Source of the DNA: Sabethes cyaneus
Taxonomy: Eukaryota; Arthropoda; Insecta; Diptera; Culicidae
Direction of reading: 5' to 3'
Length of the DNA: 64,000 bases
Assembly: GCF_943734655.1 (NCBI RefSeq)
Contig: NC_071355.1
Span: 238,772,027-238,836,026 of the forward strand
The notes below the pieces were generated by a model, which did not search any database, was not told the origin of the DNA, and worked only from the letters and a program-made list of their open reading frames with translations. The translations under genes and the position numbers were made by a program. Below, piece after piece: positions 20,107-30,700 of the stretch (position 1 is its first letter; every line of letters begins with the position of its first letter).

Positions 20107-20463
20107 TTAATAATCGCTTTTTAGTGAATTCATAGTGCACGGATCGGAAGGTGAGTGTGTTTGAGTCAAATCAGCACAAGAACTTTTGGAGTATTCATTA
20201 AATCCATCCAACAAATGATGAAAATTAAAATGGCTTTACTTACTACGGCGGGAATTAGAAATAAACCCTAATAGCTTGTCTGGCTGAAAGTCGCTAAAAT
20301 TCTCACAATTCAGTCAGAGTTAATATTTTTTGAGTGGTTCTACAATTGACTATCCTTTCGATGATTTGAATAATATTGAATAAAAATTAGAAGGATTGAC
20401 GCAGTTGTTTTTGAGAACCCGTCAGATAAAATGTTAAAGATTTTGTTGACTAGTCATTTAAGG

Positions 20464-20597
20464 TGTTAGATCATAGCAATCTAGGCTAGCAAACAACTAA
20501 CAGTCAATTCATTCTTGGTTTGTCAGTCAATATGAATAGACGTAAATACATTAGACGTTATGGTTTGAACAGTCTTTCATTCAATCAAGACCCTACA
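20464..20597 (+). repeat. 5' LTR
   Basis: It begins TGTTAGATCATAGC and ends CCCTACA; 134 bp. It is followed by AATTGGCAACGAGG, where the primer-binding site is expected; the primer tRNA was not determined. Confidence 0.85.
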
Positions 20598-20636
20598 AAT
20601 TGGCAACGAGGATGAAGCCTGCAAAATTCCGGAAGA

Positions 20637-21581
20637 ATGGCTAAAATTAAAGAAGCGATCCTGCGGATAACGGAGTTACTTTAAAAATTGGCGGAGCTAG
20701 CTCCAGCACGAATTAATACCGAACAAGTTCTCGAAAATCTCGCAAGCAACATTACCGAATTTTCGTTCGATCCCGACAACGGAATCACTTTTGACCGGTG
20801 GTACAATCGTTACAAGGACCTTTTCGAACATCATGCTGCGAAATTGGACGAGCCAGCAAAGGTACGACTCCTGTTACGAAAATTGGACACGTCTTCGCAC
20901 ACCCGGTACATCAATTTCATCCTTCCGGAAGAGCCAGGCATGAAAAGTTTTGACGTTACCACAGCAACGTTGAAGAAAATTTTCGGCACCCAGACAACCG
21001 TGTTCAACAAACGTTACCAGTGTTTACAACTATTGAAGTCCGAAGCAGACAACATCATCAGCTACGGAGGGAAGGTGAATTGCGCCTGTGAAGCTTTCGA
21101 ATTTGAAAAACTTACGATAGACCAATTCAAATGTCTGATTTCCGTTTGTGGTCTCAAAGCACCACGCTATGCAGACATACGCGTAAGACTACTTTCCCGC
21201 ATTGAAACCGAGACAGCTGAAGCACCAGTAAAACTTGAAAATCTTATCGAGGAGTATCAACGACTGGTCAATCTCAAAGCGGACACCACATTAATCGAGC
21301 AACCATCAAGCTCGAAGCAAACGGTGTACACAGTTCGTGATAAAGATGCTTCGAAGAATCACTCAACGGGTAAATCTCTACGCACGCCTTGTTGGCAATG
21401 CGGTCAAATGCATTACGTTCGCGATTGTCCGTTTTCGAGTCATCAGTGTAAGACATGCAATCGTGTTGGCCATAAGGAAGGCTACTGTAGTTGCATTTCC
21501 AAGTCAGCTAGCAACAAGAGGGAAAAAAGCAATACAGGAAAAAGAGGAAGAAAGCTAAATCAAGAGGAATTTTCGTTGTGA
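20637..21581 (+). pseudogene. gag: gag (capsid-nucleocapsid), broken
   Basis: A likely start ATG at 20637 is in frame with the long open stretch 20688-21581 but is separated from it by a TAA at 20682-20684, so translation would stop after 15 codons. The open part encodes a capsid-like helical region. Two zinc knuckles follow near its C terminus: CWQCGQMHYVRDC (spaced C-X2-C-X3-H-X4-C, one residue short of the usual spacing) and CKTCNRVGHKEGYC (canonical C-X2-C-X4-H-X4-C). A basic tail follows. Confidence 0.8.
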
Positions 21582-21589
21582 AACAAACC

Positions 21590-24500
21590 GCTCAGCAATC
21601 CAGCAAGCGATATCACGGTAATTTCGAAGCAGACCTGGAACAATTTGGGTAACAACACGACGATTGAAGCAGTCAACGCATCAGGTCAGCTACTTAAACT
21701 AATCGGCGAATTTCAGTGCGAAATCCAGATCAACGGTAAAACCTATCAAGGAAGATGTTTCGTCACAACGACTCCAAACCTCAACCTTTTGGGCATTCAT
21801 TGGATAGAAATGTTTGGATTATGGTCAGTTCCCATCGACTCCATCTGCAATCAAGTACAAGTAAAAAGCGATCAACAAATTCTTGAATTCCGAGCGAAAC
21901 ATGCAGACGTTTTCAAAGACTCACTTGGACACTGCAAGAAAATGACGGTAAGGCTTTTTCTAAAATCAAATGCCAAACCGATTTTTTGTCCAAAACGATC
22001 TGTTCCTTTCAATACGATATTATTGGTTGATGCCGAGCTTACGCGGCTGCAATCGCTGGGCATCATTGAACCAGTCGACTTCTCCGAGTGGGCCGCTTCT
22101 ATCGTGGCATTGTGCGAACCTAATGGCAAAGTTCGCATCTGCGCGGGCTATTCAACTGGGCTCAACGAAGCACTGGAAGCTAATCATTATCCGCTTCCTA
22201 CTCCAGAGGAAATTTTCGCCCAACTTAATAGCAGCACCGTTTTCAGTATCATCGATCTCTCAGACGCATATCTACAACTTGAAGTTGATGAATCAAAAAA
22301 GCTTCTCACCATCAATACGCATCGTGGTTTGTTCCGATTTAATCGCCTTGCTCCAGGTTGTGAAGTCAGCTTCGGGAGCATTTCAACGCTTGGTCGACGG
22401 AATGATCGCGGACATACCAGGAGTTCGCTCTTTCATCGACGACGTCATCGTGTTTGGGAAGGATATGAAGTCGCATGCAGCATCACTCAATCAGCTTTTT
22501 CAACGACTCAAGGAGTATGGGTTTCATGTTAAAGCTGAAAAGTGTAGGTTTTCCCAACCACAACTTTGTTACTTGGGACACATCGTGGATAATCAAGGCA
22601 TCCATCCAGATCCTGAGAAAGTGAAGAGTATTGCTGCAATTTCACCTCCAACCAACATCACCGAACTGCGTTCGTATGTAGGCGCCATCAACTTTTACGG
22701 AAGTATCGTACGTAACTTACATGAACTGCGTCATCCGATGGACCAATTACTGAAGAAAGAAACAAAGTGGCAGTGGACTCCTGAGTGCCAGAAAGCTTTT
22801 GATCAATTGAAGGAAACGCTTCAATTAAAGTTACTACTAACGCACTACGACCCGAAGTTACCCATTGTTGTGGCTGTAGATGCATCAAACAAAGGAATTG
22901 GGGCAGTCATCTTTCACCAGTTTCCCGATGGCAAAATGAAAGCTGTGCATCATGCTTCAAGAACACTTGCACCGGCAAAACGTAACTATGGACAACCTGA
23001 AAAGGAGGCATTGCATTGGTTTATGCAGTAACAAAGTTCCATAAATATTTGCGTGGGCGTCACTTCACATTGCTGACTGATCACAAGCCGTTATTGTCCA
23101 TTTTTGATTCCAAGAAGGGCATTCCACTACACACTGCAAACAGGCTGCAACGCTGGGCACTCACAATGCTGAACCTCGATTTTGAAATCCACCATGTTTC
23201 AACGAACGAGTTCGGATGTGCAGACCTGTTATCCAGATTGATTGATCGAACTAAACAACCAGAGGAAGAATATGTGACTGCGGCACTTACCCTAGAAGAG
23301 GATCTCTCAAGCATTCTAGCCGATGCAGCAGAAAAGTTCCTGTCTCTTTTGCAGCATTCCGGAAGGCTACATCAACAAATGCTGTACTACAAACCGTTGC
23401 TAAACACATCCGCGACGGTTGGCCTACATGCTTCAAAAGTCTGTCAGCTGAAGTTCAACCTTACTACAACAGACGTGAAGCACTTAGTTTGATCGACGGT
23501 TGTGTAATGTTCCATGACAGAGTGGTAGTTCCAGACAAGTTTCAACGGCAAATTCTACGACAATTTCATCGAGGTCATCCCGGAATGATACGAATGAAAG
23601 CAATTGCACGCAGTTTTGTCTACTGGCCTGGAATTGATGGGGATATTGAGGAATTCGTTAAACGCTGCACGCCTTGTTGCATCGAAGGCAAAGCACCTAC
23701 GAAAGCGACTCTAGAATCATGGCCTTCACCAAGTCAACCATGGTCCATAATCCACATCGATTACGCTGGTCCTGTAGACGGTATTTATTTTTTAATTATT
23801 GTCGACTCGTTCAGCAAATGGCCCGAGGTATACACAACGCGATCGATAACAGCAAAAACCACAATCAAATTCCTAAATCAAGCTTTCGCTACATTTGCAA
23901 TTCCTGAGGTGATCGTTTCAGACAATGGTACACAACTTTCTGGATACGAGTTTCAACAGTTTTGCATACGCCTGGGTATCCAACATATTCGCACTGCACC
24001 TTAACACCCACAATCAAATGGTTTGGCAGAACGATTCGTGGACACCTTGAAACGCAGCCTTCGGAAAATTCGTTCGGAGGAAAAATCAGTGGAACTAGCA
24101 TTGCAAAGCTTTCTACAAGTATACCGCACAACACCTATCCAGGATGAGAAATCTCCGGCGGAAATTATGTTCGGCAGAAAAATACGAACCACTCCATCGT
24201 TACTTCAGCCGAGTGAACAGCCAGTTTCATCCTACAATCCAAAGGCGGAAAAGCAAAATGAAGCCTTCAACAGAAAGCACGGAGCAGTTCGTCGTAGTTT
24301 CAAAGCTGGTGAATCAGTGTTCGCGCAGGTTCATCGAACTTATTGCTGGCAATGGGAAGCAGCTAAAGTAATTGAAAGAATTGGCAAGGTGAACTATAAC
24401 GTTCTTCTCGAAGATTCTTGTCGATTAATTCGCTCACATGCGAACCAATTGAAGATCCGGCTCTCAGTTAAAGCTAATCATCCTATGGACTCGACACCGC

Positions 24501-24833
24501 TATCGATATTTTTTGATAACTTCGGCCTATCGGATCGTTTAGTACCAAACGTTGAACGCGAATGTTCCATATCCAGTTCAAGTGGAACCAGTTTTGAAAT
24601 TGGAACTAGATGAGACGGAAACCCCTTTCGATGCTGAGCTCGACGAGTTATTAGGGAACACCGAAGCTCAAGATACTATTGCTGTTAGGAATCAACCACT
24701 AGCTCAAGAAAATTCCGACACAATGTCTCAAGCTTCCGAACGTGAACGGCGATTTATCCAGTTACCTGCCCGGTTTAAATCCTACTGGATGAATTATAGA
24801 GGGGAAGTGTTAGATCATAGCAATCTAGGCTAG
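21590..24833 (+). pseudogene. pol: pol (PR-RT-RNaseH-IN), broken
   Basis: The protease begins near 21600 (SDITVISKQTW), but the expected D-T/S-G/A active-site triplet reads NPAS. RT runs about 22040-22760 with FSIIDLSDAYLQL and the FIDD catalytic box (22431-22442); a frameshift near 22365 splits it. RNase H follows (VVAVDASNKGIGAVIF), with another frameshift near 23020. Integrase has the HHCC finger (HRGHPGM...CTPCC, about 23567-23676) and the DDE core (IDYAGP, SDNGTQ, GLAERF). A TAA at 24002 interrupts it shortly after the second catalytic Asp. The C-terminal tail changes frame near 24580 and runs into the LTR. It cannot be functional. Confidence 0.85.
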
Positions 24834-24941
24834 CAAACAACTACCAGTCAATTCATTCTAGGTTTGTCAGTTAATAGGAATAGACGTAAATACATTAGAC
24901 GTTATAGTTTGAACAGTCTTTCATTCAATCAAGACACAACA
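24808..24941 (+). repeat. 3' LTR
   Basis: TGTTAGATCATAGC to CACAACA, 134 bp, preceded by the polypurine tract. It differs from the 5' copy at about seven bases. Confidence 0.85.
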
Positions 24942-25536
24942 TGAGGGAGCTACTCTGGAAAGTCGGAGAAATCGAATTTTATTTTTTTTTGCATTTTCGA
25001 GACACTTATACCTTCAGAAATGTCTTGCCAAAAAGATTTTTTAATATCTGATGTCGTTACTTACGGTAAATATTGTGGAGTCACCTCAAGGGAAGTTCAT
25101 TGCTGTACGAAACTTTGAACGCGTTTTCCCTGAAACCATGTTTCTTTAGCTGGCGGTACGTGTATCTCAGGGTCTAGTGGACTGATTTGGCTGAAATTTT
25201 TTTTCAGCATGTAAAAATGACTTATCTAACACGTAACAATTTAGGTATTAACCTACGTAACAATTTAGGTATTAACCTAAAGCTTCAAAATCATCCTTGA
25301 AATTGTTCTACGATACTCCGTTGGTTCCTGGCACGTACCGCCAACAAGGAACTATTTTCTAGAGGGCATTCACCAGTATAATAATCACTATTCTGGTATC
25401 CAAAGAATACAAAATATATGTTCAAATATACCTTAACCAATAACCAAAATACCCCAACACTTAACTATAATTCTAGCATCTGAAAAAAATTTACGAAAAT
25501 CTAATATTTTCCGGTCTTCCAGAGTAGGGTCCCCCC
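24942..25536. mobile_element. MITE-like element abutting the gypsy 3' LTR
   Basis: The left end (CTACTCTGGAAAGTCGGAGA) and right end (CCGGTCTTCCAGAGTAG) form a ~35-bp inverted repeat. A second inner inverted pair is GGCGGTACGTG (about 25153) and CACGTACCGCC (about 25333). The left end touches the last base of the 3' LTR, so the gypsy element seems to have inserted into or at the edge of this element. Confidence 0.5.
25231..25278 (+). repeat. 24-bp perfect tandem duplication
   Basis: The unit starts ACGTAACAATTTAGG and ends TATTAACCT; two exact copies lie side by side. Confidence 0.9.
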
Positions 25537-25539
25537 TTA

Positions 25540-27300
25540 ATTCTTAACTACCATTCGCCGAACCAACAAGTTGGAACGAAAAATTCGAAACAAAATTGCA
25601 GTTCCGGGCAATTGATTTGCAAATAAAACGGGAATAAAAGCGGATGATTGATGCACCAAGATAGCTACGATTATTGCAACGACAGAAAAAAATCTCATTT
25701 TCGTCATACATATTACGCTTCAGGATCGTGGTCGCCAAAGTATCCGGTTGTAAGCCGAAGCCGCCGCGAGAATTGTGGGTCAATTTTTGATAACGGAATA
25801 TTGGCGTGATTTATGGTTGCAATTCGCAACAAAAAATTAAATTTGATAATGAATAATGTGGATTATTTTGATTGCGAGTGAAGATTGCTTCGCCAGGAAC
25901 TTTTTATACCCTGTCTAGACCCTGCATCGATGAGAGAAAAGGAAGATCTTAATCTTTTTTCTCATTGTAGGAATAAATACGCCTTCATTCTGCATTTTTG
26001 ATAAATTCGTTACTCAAACTGGTTCATTCCAGTTAGTAGATGTTATAACCGAATTGCTATCAAACTCCATAGCACGTCATTACGGTGTACGTACGGGTTG
26101 ATCCAGGACTGTTCTGCTCTTTGTGCTATGGTTTTATTTATTTCGCCAAATTCGGAAAAGTTATCTATGGGACTAATTGTCCTGGTTCGATCTATCTCAC
26201 TTTAGAGAAACTAAGTAAGTTATTGGAACCTTAAGTTTTGCTTGTAGAAATTTTATGTTTTTAAACATGATGGTTTATTACTGCAAAATTTGCTAATTCA
26301 TTCTAATCCATAGATGAACGATTGGGAGTTCATGGAGTTCATTTACTGCTATCTGACAGAAAACTTTGAACGGGGAACCAAATTGATCAACAAAATGATA
26401 TCGTCGAGTGTGTTGCTATAGCAACACGTAAACGCGAAATTATGTTGTATGAGCAAGCACATGTTTGCGAACAATTAAGGAATCAATTTTGTGGACTGAG
26501 TCACATCCAGCGAGTGACCTTCTGATCCAATCACCGAAGAATGGGATCAAAGACACTTAGCAATAAATGATAATCGGATACCTCCAAAATAATGATGCAC
26601 TATCATGAAAGTCATTGCCTACCATCGTAACTATGAAAAATTAAGTTAAAGTGAGTCTATTACGTCAGACTTAACGAGTAACGTTTTTGCATGACTGACA
26701 GTTTACTTTTTACGGTACACGTCCGTCGGATTGTGCTTTCGATCGAAATCGAATCGATCGAGATAGGTAGCAGCTTCAATGCAAAAAAATGGCTTCTCAT
26801 TCAGCCGAAAGTACGATCTGACGTATTACTGGACTTATTACTGACGACTTCGATGCAAAGTTCTGTCCTAATCGTCATGGTCGTGACGGTTAATTTCAGT
26901 TGCTTGCGTATATCAGACAATAGTCTTGAGGCAAACTTTCCGAACAACAAAATTATCAGTATTTACGTAAATGATTCAACTTTTCGTTCATAATTTCCGT
27001 CGAAGTAAATTGAAAGTTAAAAAAAAACAATGACGCCGTCGTCTACAAACAATTGTGTGTATCAGATAATCAGCACAATATTGCTTGAGATGCACAATCA
27101 TCGGGATTCGGGACATTTTTTCTTCGAATTTTGAGCGCCACAATCAAATGACATATCGCTTAGGTTCCTTTTTTTTTGTTTCGTTCGCAGCACAGTAAGT
27201 ATTGAATCAGATAGGACTGAAAAAAGCAGGTAAAACCGGTGGATGAATCGTTTTCGAAGGAGACGTAGAACTACGACCAATCACAAACACACCGTTAGTC
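25540..27300. other. Intergenic, nothing recognised
   Basis: AT-rich DNA downstream of cactus. Short ORFs on both strands show no domain or splice pattern that I can support. Confidence 0.4.
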
Positions 27301-27315
27301 GATTAAATGGATTAA

Positions 27316-27321
27316 TTTATT
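27316..27321 (-). terminator. Likely cactus poly(A) signal
   Basis: AATAAA on the minus strand about 445 bp past the predicted cactus stop (27767-27769). It would define a 3' UTR within the last exon. Confidence 0.45.
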
Positions 27322-27766
27322 ATTATACACATGTACAGAGAAAACATACAGATAACAGTATATTATGCCTAGCCTACAAGGGGGGTTCGGGGGTTGCACT
27401 ATTTACAGAACATAAATAATTTCGCTTAACTAGTGGGACTATTATAGATCTGTGTAAACAGCGATGATTTGTATAAAGCTAGGTTTGAAACTTAAATGTA
27501 TGTTTCGCTTGTTTTTTTTCTTGTCTACGAAAGTCTTTTGCCATTAAGAACTAATTAACAACAGTTAGGACGATGCACTCTTCCGTCTCGTTCGCTCTTG
27601 GCCTCGGTCATGCAGTTTTGTCACCATCACCACCACCACCATCCCCACACAGTGAGTAGAGCAGTACCCCATGAGATACGGGGGGACAGGGGGGAAGCTC
27701 CCACATACACAAATACACATAGATACATAGGATACACGACTAGGTAGTAGGCAGCTGAGGAAACGA

Positions 27767-30700
27767 TTACTGAAGAAGAAAGGAGAGAGAAAAAAAAACA
27801 AAGCGTTAGTTGTGTTATACACCAGCCAAAATTATTAACAAACACCGTTCGTTTATCGTAAGGTTATGCGTTTATCTTGTTTAAGGAGTGAACCAACCTA
27901 ACTTAAAAACGATTCATTTTCATCCGGTCGTAAGCAATGATGGAATAGGCAGTAGTAGATAAAGTAGAATAAATAAAAATATTTACATTTTCATCTTCCT
28001 CGCTGTCGTCGTACTCGTAGTCGGACTCCGGTGGGCTGAGCGGTTCCGCTCCCCGGCTCTGCAGACCGTGCTGCAGGGTTTCGTTCTGCTGCATGGCCGC
28101 CAGCTGATAGGCGGTCAGGCCGGCCAGTGTCTCCTGCTCGAGCCGCAGCTTGGGGCACTCGTCCAGCAGGAAGTTCATCACCGACTCGTTGCCACTCTCG
28201 ACGGCAATGTGCAGCGGCGTTAGACCGGCTTTGCCATCCTGTTTGAATGCAATGAGACGAAAAACCGTAAACCGTTAGTTAGATGAAAATTTTGCTGGGA
28301 AATTTTAGTTTGGTTTGAGACACTTACCCGTGCGTTGATGTTGGCTCCGGCGTTGACCAGATATCGGAGAATCTCAATGTTTGACCTTTCGGCTGCTATG
28401 TGAACACATCTTTTTCCTGTTGTTAAAAGAGAAAGAAGAAAAACAGGACGTTTAGTAATGGGGAATTATGTTGAAATTTGAATCATTGGGGCTGAGCACA
28501 GGGGAAAGACATTTCCGGCACTCAAAGGGGGGATTTTTATGGTTCAGACATCGAAAGACGAAAAGAAATTTCTAACGCAGTTGGCTTTGATCTTTGTGAT
28601 GTCAACAGGAGGTTCGCTGGAAAGAAGATCACCTTGGAATCCCCAGAAACGGGTGGTAAAATTACTCTTGCGTGGGGTCCTCCTGTATGTGCTCATCAAG
28701 CATCATTCTGAGAAACGATTGCAACCGTGGTCAAGAGCTAAAGTTTGACTGTTTTCACGAGCATGTGTTCTCGAGGATTAGAAACCGGTTTGTAGACACA
28801 CTGAAAACCAGTAAACTTGACAAGCCCACTTTTGCGTTTTACTTCCCGTATCTTACTGTTACCGCGAGCGAGATCATAAAACCTAACCTATAACAAGATT
28901 GGGCGCATATCTTTCCATCCCTCGCAGGTTGTTATAGCTGATGATATTAGCTCCCCATATCGCAAGAGCGATTGTAACAAAGCGCCCCCTTAATCAATCG
29001 GCCGCCGTCAAACTGGTCTCGCCGAACCTGACCTGCTTCATCGCTGTATGTGTGCCGTTCGCGAGCAAGCGAGCGAGCGCGCGGGTCCAAGCTCCAAGTT
29101 GCACAAACAAAGCACGACGAACCGATATGGTTACGCGAACGAGCGAGGAGGTAACATAATAGCGAAAAAACGTGAAAACCCTCTGGAATTCCCAGAACCA
29201 CTACGTGTTCACGTGTGTGTCAAGCACTCCACCGTCGCCGCCGCTGCGCGGGCTGGTTGATTCGCGAGGCCCATTTGTGCCAAGCATCCCGCCAACAGCC
29301 AGCAGTGTTACTCGGGGTGGATTGGTCCAACGGCGGCGCAGGCATTCGGATGAAGACATTCGAACCAATTGTTGGTTGCGTGATTAATTTCCGCTGTCCG
29401 ACTGTTTGGGAATATCCTCAAATTCATCATCGTTGTCAATGCCATTCGGTTCAATACTGCATTGCTGTTGCTAAGCAGGAAGGGAATTGTTTTCAGGACT
29501 TGGCGTTATTCACGCTTTGCAACAGATTTGCAAATCAAAGCCTGCTTGGTGTTATGGTGATATGCGCGCTGTGCGTCGCACTGAGAGAATGCAAATAAAC
29601 AACGGGAAATGAATTAATGTCAATCAAAGTAAACACCGACACAAAAAGCGACTGCCACGTGCCGCATGAGGCGATGACGATGAGGCGTAAACAGCACGAC
29701 ATGCTTATCTGACATACTCGCTGCTGAATGGAGTTTTGCTAAAGTGCGGTCATATGGCTCTCAGAGTTCATTCATCGCAAAACCCCGCTTGGATGTGTCT
29801 GAAACCCCGGATGATCATTAAGTGCCCGTTCGGCTTAATCAATTATCGAGCGGTCTTGTTTTTTGTCGTACACTATAGTTCAGCTGACACCGCCCGGGTG
29901 ACGTCAGGAGTTGTAATTTCGCCTGTCATTCCTAGAACACAATTAGCTGGCTCTAATGAGGGTGCTGCTGATTAAATAGACCGGTCTAGTGAAGTTGTTT
30001 TATGATTGTCTCGAAAGTTTGTTTGACAAAGATGTGCTTCCAACTAATTACTCGAAGATTACCGCTGACAGGTAAATAAAAGCCAGACAATTGAGAGCAC
30101 TCGGAGCCTCACTTGAGAGACGAAACAATCCGAGATGGGTACAGAAAACATGTCCCACCTACAGACACGGAGCCACCCCTCAATATAACAATCAGCCAAC
30201 AAAACGAACAAGAAATCATCGCTTCATCACCGAATGTGCTATCGGCAGCGGAATCGGACAGCCCGAGTACAGTTGTAATGCCTGGGAAAACCCCTATTTA
30301 GCAAGTACAGGTACTACGTTGAAACAGAAAATAGCTTACCCTCGTCCAATCAACCAACCGACAGGTGCAGTAGGTAGCGAGCAGGAAGCAGACGACGGGT
30401 AAGGTATTCAATAGGAGAGTGCGTGGCAATGCAAACGGCTACAACCACTTTCCTGCCGATCAATAGACGACTATTAATAAGCACAGGATGCCCCAAGCTG
30501 CCTGCTGCTCCATCTATCTATTATATATAACAAATAGAAAAAATATACAATCAGCCGCTATTTTCCACTAAAGCGCACCGCGCTCTCAGTAGGCTGAATT
30601 GTGTATTTTTAACGCGTCATGCCCCACGAGGTGCGGGCCTCGTGGGGGGAAGCCAATACCGATGGATGCCAAAGGTAGGCGAGCGCAAAACGAGGTAATC

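Larger units (their letters stand above)
20464..24941 (+). mobile_element. Ty3/gypsy LTR retrotransposon, full length but inactivated
   Basis: Layout: 134-bp 5' LTR, gag, protease, reverse transcriptase, RNase H, integrase, polypurine tract (GAGGGGAAG at 24799-24807), 134-bp 3' LTR. The order RT-RNaseH-IN marks Ty3/gypsy. The LTRs differ at about seven positions, so the insertion is not very recent. Both gag and pol carry stops or frameshifts. A possible target duplication is TAAGG/TGAGG, one mismatch. No envelope gene is present. The short LTRs are suggestive of the Mag lineage (inference). Confidence 0.9.

Noticed and set aside
27565..27845. Minus-strand ORFs downstream of cactus exon 4 as coding continuation
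   Set aside because: The best acceptor places TAA first in frame, so these ORFs fall in the 3' UTR.
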